Source: Trichostrongylus colubriformis
Taxonomy: Eukaryota > Nematoda > Chromadorea > Rhabditida > Trichostrongylidae
Assembly: GCA_963978905.1 (NCBI GenBank)
Contig: OZ022258.1
Coordinates: 39,416,591 to 39,480,590, forward strand
Length of the DNA: 64,000 bases
Direction of reading: 5' to 3'
Part shown: piece after piece, positions 11,401 to 20,531 of the stretch
How the letters are laid out: each line of letters begins with the position of its first letter
How positions within the stretch are numbered: position 1 is the stretch's first letter
Position numbers and translations under genes: made by a program
The notes under the pieces: model-generated
Database searches by the model: none
What the model saw: only the letters and a program-made list of their open reading frames with translations
What the model was told of the DNA's origin: nothing

Positions 11401-14400
11401 TATTTCGTGCTTTCTCTACTGTTACACTGCTGAGCACCTCTTCCATATTCTACTTCCATATTTGAAAAGTGTCCAGTTCAAAGTGGGAATGGTATATATG
11501 GGACATTGTAATCGTTGTGGTACTCAAAAGTGCAGTGAGAGGGGGGGGGGGGGTAAGGAGAACGTGACATGGGAACATGATGTGTGATATTAAAGCAAAA
11601 CTCGCATTGAAGAAGCGCGGCTCGAGGACTTATCTATCCATCACCTAGGATGCAGAGGGGTGCGAAAGAAAAGCCTCTGTTCTATTTCGTGCTTTCTCTA
11701 CTGTTACACTGCTGAGCACCTCTTCCATATTCTACTTCCATACCAGTCGGGTTGGCCGGCTGAAGCCGGCCAATCCTCGTAGGGGCGGCTTCGCCGCCCC
11801 GGCAGGGTGGCTTTGGGGCTTTCTGCGTTGTAGCGAAGAGCGACTCTCGGCTCGCCGCTAGCGCGGCGAGCCGACTTTCGCATGCGCGCTTCGCGCGCAT
11901 TGCAGCAGGAATAGGTTCTGTGTATAGGGAGCGCACATTGCAGCAGGGAACGGATAATATGCGGCTTGTATTATTGTGAGCAAACCTCCAACGATCATCG
12001 GCTTGGGTTGAAACTAAGAGACACCACACCCATCTGTAACCCCTTCCCCACTGAAGGCAAAACCCCTTTAAAAAAAGGCAGGATTCGATCAGAACACAAA
12101 AATAGATTTGAAGCACTTAGTAGTACCAAAGTATGGAAGATGGATCGAAACGGTCAAAAAATCCAAGAAAGAAGACCCCCTTCCCATCGTTGATCCAAGT
12201 GTGTAAGCACAATCGCAGAGGGGCGGCCACGCTAAAAGGAGCGGCAGCAGTTGGAGGTGTCTCTTCGTGAGCTCGGAGGCCCTCCGTAGTAAATGTTTTT
12301 TTTAACATTAAAAGTTTCGAGAGGACGTGCATGTATCCGTTCTAGAAGAAATATTGGCCTCAACTGATTGCCGAAAGATACACCTGATAATAACACACCA
12401 CTCTCTAATGGTAACAAACAGTCGCTTTGTGGGTGTGGTACCAAATTGCAATTATGGCCGGGCTAGGCTTAGAACTTATGTACTCTATACACAGGGGGTT
12501 GACGTGTACAGAGTACATAAGTTTGGTGGGTTGACTCCTACCCAATCCTAACCTGCCCGACCTCCACACACCCGTACCTAATTTGCTTCTTGTGTGCTCC
12601 CTACATTTTGGTCTGTCCCTATCCAGTTCTTACTCGCACGACCTGAGCAGTCCCATTCCTGACCTTCCCGATTTTCGGAACCCAAGCGAGGGTTTATAAA
12701 CTTGAGCACCCATCGGTTTCGGCGCAGGCCCCGCCCATGGTGGGCGGAGCTAAGCTTAAAACTTATATGCTCCGTACACATGACCCCTACCCAATCCAAA
12801 CCTGCCCGACCTCCACAGGCCCGTGCCTTATCTGCTTGTTGTGTGCACCCTTCACTTTGGTCAGTCCCTCCCCAGTCCTTACATGCACGACTTCAACAGA
12901 CCCTTTCCTAACTTGTCCGATTTTCAGCACTTGAGCGAAGACCTGAATTAGTTTATTCATCGATTTCGGCGCAAGCCCCCCCCCCCCATGGTGGGCGGAG
13001 CTAGGCTTAGAACTGATGTGCTCCGTACACTTATGTTTTCCTCTACGCTATCCTAACTTGCCCTACCTCTACAGGCCCGTTCCTAATTTGCTTCTTGTGT
13101 GCTCCCTACATTTTGGTCTGTCCCTGTCCAGTCCTTACTCGCACGACTTCAACAACCCTTTCCTAACTTGCCCGATTTTCCGCACTTAAGCGAGGACCTA
13201 AACTCTATTCATCGATCTCGGCGCAAGCCTAGCCCATGGTGGGCGGAGGTAGGCTTAGAACTTATGTGCTCCGTACACATGTGTTTGTCCCTGCGCTATA
13301 GTAACTTGCCCTACCTCTACAGGTCCGTTCTGCTCCATGTGTGCTCCCTACAATTTGGTCAGTCTCTACCCACTCCTTACTCGCGCGACCTGAGCAGTCC
13401 CATTCCTGACCGTCCCGATTTTCGGAACCTAGGCGAGAACTTAGATTGGAGCACCCATCGGTTTCGGCGCAGGCCCCCCCATGGTGGGCGGAGTTAGGCT
13501 TAGAACCTATGTGCTCCGTACACTTGGTCCCTACCCAATACTAACCTGCCCGACCTCCACAGCCCGTGCCCAATTTGCTTGTTGTGTGTTCCCTTTACTT
13601 AGGTCAGTCCCTTCCCAGTCCTTACATGCGCGACTTCAACAGACTCTTTCCAAACTTGCCCGATTTCCAACACCTGAGCGAGGACCTAAATTCGTTTATT
13701 CATCGATTTCGGCGCAAGACCCGCCCATGGTGGGCGGAGCTAGGCTTAGTTCTTATATGCTCTGTACGCTTAGGTCAGCCCCTCCCCACTCCTAACTCTC
13801 GCGACCCTCCAGGATACAGTTGAGATGAGGCCCTACCAAGTCTTAACTTGCACGATCCCTACAGGCCCACTCTTGATTTTTTTTCAACCATTTCTGCGCA
13901 AGCTCCGCTCACGGTGGGCGGAGCTAGGCTTAGTGCTTAATGAGCTCCGCACACTTTGGTCAACCCCTACCCATCCCCAACTTGCCCGACCTCTCCACGT
14001 TGCAATTGAGTTGAAAGTAGATATGTGACAAAAAACGGACACATGCTTACACACACACACACAAACACACCAAACTTCTGGTTTTAGCTTGCCTCTCATG
14101 TGCTCCGTACATTTTGGCTTACCCCAACCCATCCCTAACTTGCCCGACCTCTACAGGTCCATTCCTAGCCTGCCTGATTTTTGGAACCTAAGCGTGGACT
14201 TAAATTTGAACACCGGCAGTTTCCGCGCAAGCCTCGCTCACAGTGGGCGGAGCTAGGCTTAATTCTTATGTGCTCTGTTCGCTTAGGTCAGCATCTACCC
14301 AATTCTAACATGCCCGACCTTTCCAGACAGCAGTTCAGTTGAGACATCATAACAATGGGATAGGGGTGTATGTGGTGCAGACAGGTTGTAAATGGTTGAC

Positions 14401-17142
14401 GCTGGACTGTGGGAGTGACATGGGTACCCTCGGTGTATCCCTAGGTGTAATCCTTACCGGCCCATCACAACACAGCTGCGTCGCCATTCGCCTTTCGAGG
14501 CTCCTTATCAGCCCTTCAGTTGCTATCACATCCGTTCCCTCACCATTGATATCCCCTTACCACCCCTACATTACCTTATAAATTCAGGATCCCAGCTTTG
14601 CTGCGACGCGAGATATGTATTTCCCGCCATTCGCCTTTCGAGGCTCCTTATCAGTTGCTATCACTTCCGTTCATTCACCATTAATGTCCCCTTACCACCC
14701 CTACATTACCTTAAAAATTCAGGATCCCAGCTTTGCTGCCACGCGAGATATGAATTTCCCGCCATTCGCCTTTCGAGGCTCCTTATCAGCCCTTATCAGT
14801 TGCTATCACTTCCGTTCCTTCACCATTGATGCCCCTTACCACCCCCTATATTACCTTAAAAATTCAGGGTCCCAGCTTTGCTGCAACGCGAGATAGAAAT
14901 TATGCGGTGAGCGGACAGACAGACAGACACACACACAGACAGACAGACAGACAGACAAACAAACACACCAAACTTCTGCTTTATATATAGAGTATGACTT
15001 TATATATAGAGTATGATGCTGCAACGCGAGATAGAAATTATGCGGTGAGCGCACAGACAGACAGACACACACACAGACAGACAGACAGACAGACAAACAA
15101 ACACACCAAACTTCTGCTTTATATAATATATAGAGTATGATTTCACAATTGCACATGTACTTCCTCGGTGTCATTAGTTGTATATGGACGAAAAGGAACG
15201 AAATGTTAGATGTTTGAAGGAAATGTGAAAGAAAATAAGTAAACATAGGTATGGACTGGTGATCCCGAGTGAAATTTCGGCACTATTCAACTATTACCAC
15301 CCCAGATACCGCGAGTTGGTCAAAAAATAATTTTCGCTGAAACTTTGCCTAGGGGGGTTATTTGGGGTGCTGATCACGAATATGACATCCGTTTTTGGCG
15401 TTTGCGCCAAATTGGTGCAGTTGACCATGTTGGTGCAAAAACTCGTTTTCACCAAATTTGCTGAAACTTTGACCAGGAGGGTTATTTGGGGTGCTGATCA
15501 CGTATATGGCATCCGTTTGAGGCGCTAGCGTCGTTTAGTTCCATTGCAGTGCGAATATAGTAGGGGCACCACACTGTTCCCGCAAGTTTTGCCTAAGCCT
15601 TGAGGAGAAAGGGAACCTTCCCTTTTCTTTCAATGCTTAGGCGAAAATATACACTTGAGTGTGCAATGATGACTGTAGGATAGTATCATATGAAAGATGA
15701 TAATGGAAATATGACGCTCTCCAGCTATATAAGCATGTAGCAGAAATGAACGTGTCTGGTGCAATCTTGCAAGGCGCTGAAAACGACGCCGCACTGAAAA
15801 CCAATGTCATATCCGTGATCAGCACCCCAAATAACCTCCCTAGGCAAAGTTTCAGCGAATTTGGTGAAAACGAGTTGTTGCACTAACATGGTGCAATTGC
15901 ACCGATTAGGCGCAAACGGCAAAAACGGATGTCATATTCGTGATCAGCACCCCAAATAACCTCCCCCCCCTAGGCAAAGTTTCAGCGGAAATTATTTTTT
16001 GACCAACTCGCGGTATCTGGGGCGGGAATAGTTGAATAGTGCCGAAATTTCTATTTTGGTTATCCTCCCTTAGCTCATGGTATTCTGCTGTCACCATTTC
16101 ATTTATTTTTCTACTTCTTCGTCTCAGATTTTTCCTCTTTCTTAAAAGCGTCTTTTAAAATTTGAAAAATGCTCATTACTGCGCTTCTTGATGCGCTCCC
16201 TCTTATGTTTCTTCATTTAGAGCGGGTAAAAAACAGCTGAGTTTGTTGTTTTCAATTTCTACTTCAAGAAACGGCTATTTCAAGGCAAAAAAATAAGGCA
16301 TGTATGGATGGACGCTCTGTTCCCTATATCCACCTCCTAGCATCACTTGATGCATGGTTATCAAGTATTCTGTAGGGGAAAATTCATGAGTTCAGTTCAT
16401 AAATTCATCATACTCTCGTTTTCAGAATACCAGTGATTTTGTGCTTAAGTTACCTCGTAACCTGAATTTTAATAGCTATAATAAAACAAAGGTATTAAAA
16501 TGTTTGAGTTTGATGATAGGGAGGAGATTGCTCGTAGTCTAAACATAAGCTTTTTGGCAGTGGAATTGCTGTTCAGTGATCTGAGGTGCTGTTCGTAGCG
16601 GTTAAGTAAACTAGTATTTTTTCGCCATTCCAACTGTGGTTGAAGATGAATTCCAGACGTTTTCCAAAGCGGGTGCTATTGGACTTGCCGGACGAAAAGG
16701 CTCGCCGGATTCTCTTGAAGGCGACTCTGGAAAAACACAACATGGCCGCAGGCCTCAGCGATTACGATATAAGGTCGGATCTTACCGTTGTTTAGCTTCT
16801 AGGAAGGGAAAGTTTTGATGTAAATCATTGTTCAATCATTACTTTAGATACATTGCGTCAGTAACTCATGGTTATTCTAATTCGGATCTCGTTGCTTTGT
16901 GTAAAGAAGCAGCCATGGTTCCAGTGCGGAGCATTGATCGTAAAAAGTTGGCCACTTGTGACGAGACAAAGCTGAGAAATCTAAGGGTAAGTTTCAGTGA
17001 ATGGTTTCGCCAAATAGTGCTTACTATTTTCATTTAGTGTTCCGATTTCGAGCAAGCTTTATCGGTGATCCGACCTTCATCGAATGCTCGAACTCTACAT
17101 GCATTAGCGGATTTCGCTCGACGAGCCGGACAGGGCGGGTGA
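5479..17142 (+). CDS. spas-1: Spastin, AAA ATPase microtubule-severing enzyme (spas-1-like)
   Basis: Eleven exons: 5479-5599, 5660-5727, 5797-5911, 5972-6087, 6869-7033, 7091-7195, 7265-7412, 9280-9451, 16657-16773, 16848-16986, 17038-17142; 1371 nt, about 456 residues, phase-consistent with no internal stop. An N-terminal MIT domain (residues about 15-100) is followed by a basic Ser/Pro linker, then the AAA core: Walker A GPPGNGKT (221-228), pore loop SKWVGDAEK, Walker B IIFIDEID (to about 283), sensor [15 protein letters not shown], arginine finger pair RRF (337-339) and the [15 protein letters not shown] helix. Spastins hexamerise, extract tubulin tails and sever microtubules at membranes and axons. 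The start is the ATG at 5479, in an in-frame context with the MIT domain; an unseen 5' exon is possible. Katanin and fidgetin are less likely because of the MIT plus [10 protein letters not shown] arrangement. Intron 8 (7.2 kb) is packed with repeats. Confidence 0.92.
6088..6868 (+). other. Spastin intron 4, no feature seen
   Basis: A 781-nt intron between the MIT/linker exons and the AAA core. It is AT-rich with a GTAAGT donor and a GAATTCAG acceptor. I saw no repeats shared with the rest of the window and no coding frame. Confidence 0.6.
7855..8775. repeat. Fold-back repeat of the CGATAGAGCTT family (spastin intron 7)
   Basis: The motif TTTTCGATAGAGCTTCTTCT..GCTCTACAAAA occurs at 7865 and 8037. 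Inverted forms (TTTTGTAGAGCTGAGAAAGC) occur near 8550 and 8727. Between them lie blocks resembling GGCTTACAAATGCAGC and GCACTTTCG, which recur with the motif elsewhere in the window (about 27.0-28.1, 45.0-45.7, 53.69 and 57.1-57.4 kb). Confidence 0.65.
9867..10291. mobile_element. TTAA-flanked palindromic MITE, copy 1
   Basis: Flanked by TTAA on both sides (9863-9866, 10292-10295). Ends are AGGAATCGTCCACGG and its inverse. The arms are inverted repeats of about 160 bp (for example CAGCACCACAAAGTGCGGTC and its inverse) around a GC-rich centre of about 90 bp. Close relatives lie at 52555-52979 and 21028-21453. The TTAA duplication points to piggyBac-type mobilisation (inference). Confidence 0.85.
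10501..10965 (+). pseudogene. Tc1/IS630-type transposase N-terminal remnant
   Basis: The frame reads a basic stretch, then a helix-turn-helix ([20 protein letters not shown]). After stop codons at 10678 and 10771 it continues with [20 protein letters not shown] and [20 protein letters not shown], followed by [13 protein letters not shown]. This order (paired-like HTH, GG.RR.KLT linker, second HTH) is typical of Tc1/mariner/IS630 transposases. No DDE catalytic domain follows, so it is a dead fragment. Confidence 0.6.
11179..11742 (+). repeat. 282-bp tandem direct duplication
   Basis: Copy 1 (11179-11460) and copy 2 (11461-11742) read as identical by eye, including a run of 12 G and the terminal ATTCTACTTCCATA. 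Copy 1 abuts the degenerate transposon, so part of its inverted flank is duplicated too. Confidence 0.9.
11752..11900. repeat. Cluster of four GC-rich perfect hairpins
   Basis: Stems read exactly: 11752-11773 (10-bp stem, GA loop), 11782-11800 (8-bp stem, TTC loop), 11848-11873 (11-bp stem, TAGC loop) and 11882-11900 (8-bp stem, TTC loop). The block is far richer in G+C than its surroundings and directly follows the tandem duplication. Confidence 0.8.
12455..14335 (+). repeat. Satellite array, about 245-250-bp monomer, eight units
   Basis: The anchor GGGCGGAGCTAGGCTTAG recurs with its CTAGG at 12463, 12750, 13001, 13249, 13494, 13740, 13924 and 14253. Spacing is 245-251 for four steps, 287 for the first, then 184 and 329 at the right edge, where units have deleted or expanded. 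Each unit also holds CTAACCTGCCCGACCTC and CGCAAGCC..CCCATGGT blocks. The array lies inside spastin intron 8. Confidence 0.9.
14487..15140 (+). repeat. Tandem 136-140-bp repeat passing into CAGA-rich tandem units
   Basis: CATTCGCCTTTCGAGGCTCC starts at 14487, 14627 and 14763. A second pair of about 139-bp units (14879 and 15018) begins GCTGCAACGCGAGATAGAA and holds (CAGA)n/(CACA)n tracts. The GCAACGCGAGATA block links the two series. Confidence 0.85.
15297..16032. mobile_element. Large inverted-repeat element
   Basis: Left arm (ATACCGCGAGTTGGTCAAAA, GGTTATTTGGGGTGCTGATC) pairs with the right arm at 15795-16022. Each arm contains the GCTGAAACTTTGCC..GGGGTGCTGATCACG module, present twice in the left arm (about 15337 and 15460). 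A related copy sits at 22560-22830. Confidence 0.75.
16040..16650 (+). other. 3' part of spastin intron 8, nothing recognised
   Basis: Mostly AT-rich intron sequence between the inverted-repeat element and spastin exon 9. No repeat or coding frame could be supported. Confidence 0.5.
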
Positions 17143-18000
17143 CGTTTCCAGATCGAAGCGCGCATTACGGGTTTACAAACTATTTCGTGGTCTTTTTGCT
17201 TGGTGATGTTGTTTATAGAGCTTGCTTGCACCGTGAGCTTATGTTAGCTTGTGTAAAACTAATGTTTTCAATACTTCCACAAATTCGGTGATTTCATGTT
17301 TGCATCGTTCTTTCATTTCTCTAGTGTACTTTTTAACGTATCGGCCACGCTTACCCTTTTGACTTACTTTCTGCAAAAGTGAGAGGAATCAATTCTGTAT
17401 GAACTCCATGAACATGTGATATTGTGATTATTAGGCTTGTGGAATCTTCGAATGTCCGTTTCAGTAACTTTTGAAATTTGAGCTATGAAATTTTGAGGGT
17501 TTGGGAACATGTGGTCAGTTGTTCGTAGCCGCATTCTCCTTACCAGTAGGTTGCTGCCCGCGTAATGAGGACCATTAGGAAGAGACTCCAGAGATTGGGT
17601 GAATCTCCCGGTACTGTTATAATGTAGAGGATTCTATAACTGTCACGTAATCAACCGCGTTTCCATACAATTCTTGGTCGAGCCGGTTTGGAACTTGTCG
17701 TAGAAACCGTAGATCTAGCTCTACAATGTCAAACAAGTTTTACAGTGAGTCGCTCTTCGCTTACAGGGATAGAATTCAGAATGCTAGGGTATTTTACTGT
17801 AATCATATGAGGCTGTGTGCAATATTAGGCGTCGGATCAAATGCATTTTCGCTGTAAATGTGCATATATCTCGACCATACGCAGAATATTTTGAAACGCG
17901 CAGCCAACTTTTTTTATTCGTGACCTTTGCCCTACGAGTTTCGCTGGAAATAAATTCGTACGCTATGCCGTCACAACATCTTGAAACTATAATCTGTTCC

Positions 18001-18233
18001 GGGTGCGTACCCTTACGTCAGGATTTCGAACCGCGGCATGTCGTAAGCAAAGCAATGCGGACGAGCTAAAGGCGCCATGTTGTGTCTCGAAGCGATTACA
18101 AGTCAACTGGGTATCGCGCTCCTAGCATTGCCGTGTAATTGTTTTAGGACCCAACTATCGCGACGCGCATAGCTCGCACGCATTGCGTTGCACGCCGCTC
18201 GTCGTGCGAAATCCTGACATAAGGATACACACC
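18001..18233. mobile_element. TIR MITE family member, copy 1
   Basis: Terminal repeats GGGTGCGTACCCTTACGTCAGGATTTCG-like and its inverse ending CCTGACATAAGGATACACACC. The interior holds GGACCCAACT and CGCATTGCG blocks. Family members also at 19218-19452, 34763-34977 and 48751-48987. Confidence 0.8.
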
Positions 18234-18239
18234 CATCTT

Positions 18240-19215
18240 CTCCGATGCAGTTCATGATAATTAGGAGTCGTTAGATAGAGGATCTTCAAAATCCGTTCTT
18301 ACTCTAGGCGGCTATGTAAGTGGTAAAAAGTGGCTTTAATTGATGTCGCAAAGCGGATGCTGTGATCTGTCTTTTTGTCATGCAGGCCTTGGACGGTTGC
18401 CGTGTAGTCACAGCCGGAATGCCCATGAGCTTACAAGATTTGAGTGGGATCTGGCGAAATAGTGTCTTTCACGAAGTGGTTCTCTATCTCACCGGGTCGC
18501 CTTCGATTTCTTTGCTTACTAGGGGTTTGAACTCCTCGGGAACATGCTGCATCAAATATATGAACTCGGATATTCGACTTGGTTGGGGACGTTGCACGAG
18601 CATGACTGAAATCGACGACGGATTCTGATTCCTTGTAGCTCAAGAAACAACGCATTTGGAAATTTAAGTAGTTTATTAGAAAGACGTAAAAAGGGCATCG
18701 AACCTAGAATCATTGTTAGAACTTTCCGTACACTCACGGCCAGATGTTTAAAGCAGTTGAAATGTGGAAATGCCTATGTTGCGGACACCCATATTCCATT
18801 ATCCTAATACTCGAACCAATGTCAGTGAAGCCGTTCTGATCTCTGGGCCGCTTTGTACTGCACTAATTTATGAACTTCTCCTTTTCTAAGGTGAACATAT
18901 TTATACTGATTTGGATTCTGTATGAAGTAGAAGTCAGTCCTTTTTGAGATGTGTTATTGGCATTTTCTCAGAGATTTTGGTGCGTACCCTTTTGTATGCC
19001 TCTTATTAGTTATCTATATCATTACATGATAAAACTTAATTGAAGTACTGAAAACTCTTTGAAGTACTGTTGCCAGCCATGTCATTCATTATCGGCTGTT
19101 CATTCAGCAGTCTTCTTCGACTACTCGTCTATTCTGTTTGATTCCCATGAATCGTCGCTGTATCCTATTTAAACAGATGTACGAGTAAACTGAAGGATGC
19201 TTCTAGAGATAAGAG
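18240..19215. other. Intergenic stretch after spastin, no gene supported
   Basis: An 88-codon frame (18362-18628, +) lacks family resemblance and overlaps open frames on the other strand. I see no clear repeats. The 17143-18000 interval, spastin 3' flank, likewise shows nothing recognisable. Confidence 0.45.
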
Positions 19216-19217
19216 AA

Positions 19218-19452
19218 GCGGGCGGGAATGTGTGCATAAGGACAGACAATTCGCGTCGCCTCGTCTGGCGCGCGACGCAATGGTGCGAGGCAGGGGTGGC
19301 GTACTAGTTGGGTTCCAAAGCGATTACGCTTGGAATATGGCATGGGGCACCATTATCGCTTGAGGACGTATCCAGTACGGTGCGCATAGCTTGCACCATC
19401 AAGTCGCATGTCGGACGCGGTAACGCGTATTTTCTGTCCTAAGTGCACACAC
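19218..19452. mobile_element. TIR MITE family member, diverged copy
   Basis: Ends GTGTGTGCATAAGGACAGA and TCTGTCCTAAGTGCACACAC are inverted repeats. The centre keeps the GTTGGGTTCCAAAGCGATTACG block seen in the other copies (GTTGGGTCTTGGAACAGTTACG at 48833). Confidence 0.65.
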
Positions 19453-19907
19453 CCGCTGGAACGCAAGGGCACGTCGGGCCTCGAGATTTCGCGGTGTTGC
19501 ACTTCCGCACGCAATACTAGATCTTGAGATTGTGCATTGCCGTCACTCCACGTGCGCAGCCGTGACACACACATCATTCGCAAAAATGCAAAATTGCGAG
19601 GTCTGACGGCGGCCAAACGGTTTGGATGGTAATTTGATAATTTTGGGGGTACTCGTCCTATTGGAGAGAGCATCCCACTAGTGGCTGAAGTTGCTGATAG
19701 TATTTTTTAGCGGAATCTGTTGAACATGGGCATTGTTTGCTGCCAACTGATGGTTGCATTCGTATGGTGTGCCTATTCAGTTGGGTGCAGCGAGAGGGAT
19801 AATTCAGTGTGCAGAGTTTTAGTTTCAGGTGGTCAGACAATCTGGGTGTATCACAACCTAATGGATACGTAAATTGTCCCGTTCCGCTTGATCTCGAATG
19901 CTCTCAA

Positions 19908-20172
19908 TTACGAATTTCGGGGTGAAGCTACTTACTCAGGAAAACCGCTTCGCGGTCGTCGCACTCGCGGCGCCACCAGTACGGCTTGCCGAATCGATTG
20001 CTCTTGGGAGCGCGGCAGAGCGTGGCTGCGTCACCTTGTTCGCTTTCATCCATGCCACACTGCCTCGCTTGAAGGCTGTCATGCCCTGCCATTGGCGCTC
20101 GCACTCGCCACGCCCTTGCCGCGCGGCCACGCGATTTTCCGGAGCAGGTAGCCACACCCCAATTTCGAACAG
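19908..20172. mobile_element. GC-rich MITE with imperfect terminal repeats
   Basis: Left end CGAATTTCGGGGTGAAGCTACTT is the imperfect inverse of the right end AGGTAGCCACACCCCAATTTCG. The interior is strongly GC-rich against its AT-rich flanks. Long frames on both strands look like a by-product of the base composition. Confidence 0.55.
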
Positions 20173-20531
20173 TAGCTATCGCTGTCGACTGTAGAAAATG
20201 ACAATGGGGGTTTTAGGTACTATTGCAACAGTGAAGAAAAACAGAGCGAAAACCAGAACTTTCAGAACGAATACTTCTGTTCCCCATTGGCCTCTGTGAT
20301 AGAAGTGATGTGAAGCCAATAAAGTGCTGTAGCTTGATGAAGCCTCATAAGGTTGCAATCATGACACCAAACGCGCTTTTCAGTGCGTGTCTCGCTATAG
20401 ATTCCGTAGTTGATCTTTTCATCTAGAAAGCGAACGCTTACATTTGGTTGTTGCCTTGCATCGCGTATAAATTTGCTGGAGGAACTATTTCATGTTGCAG
20501 GTCTTGTCAGGTATTAGTTTTGAAAATCCAG

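Noticed and set aside
18362..18628. 88-codon frame after spastin
   Set aside because: Overlaps similar-length antisense frames and has no domain or splice evidence.
19888..20194. Overlapping long frames on both strands as a gene
   Set aside because: Explained by the GC-rich MITE; frames are open on both strands and encode no recognisable domain.
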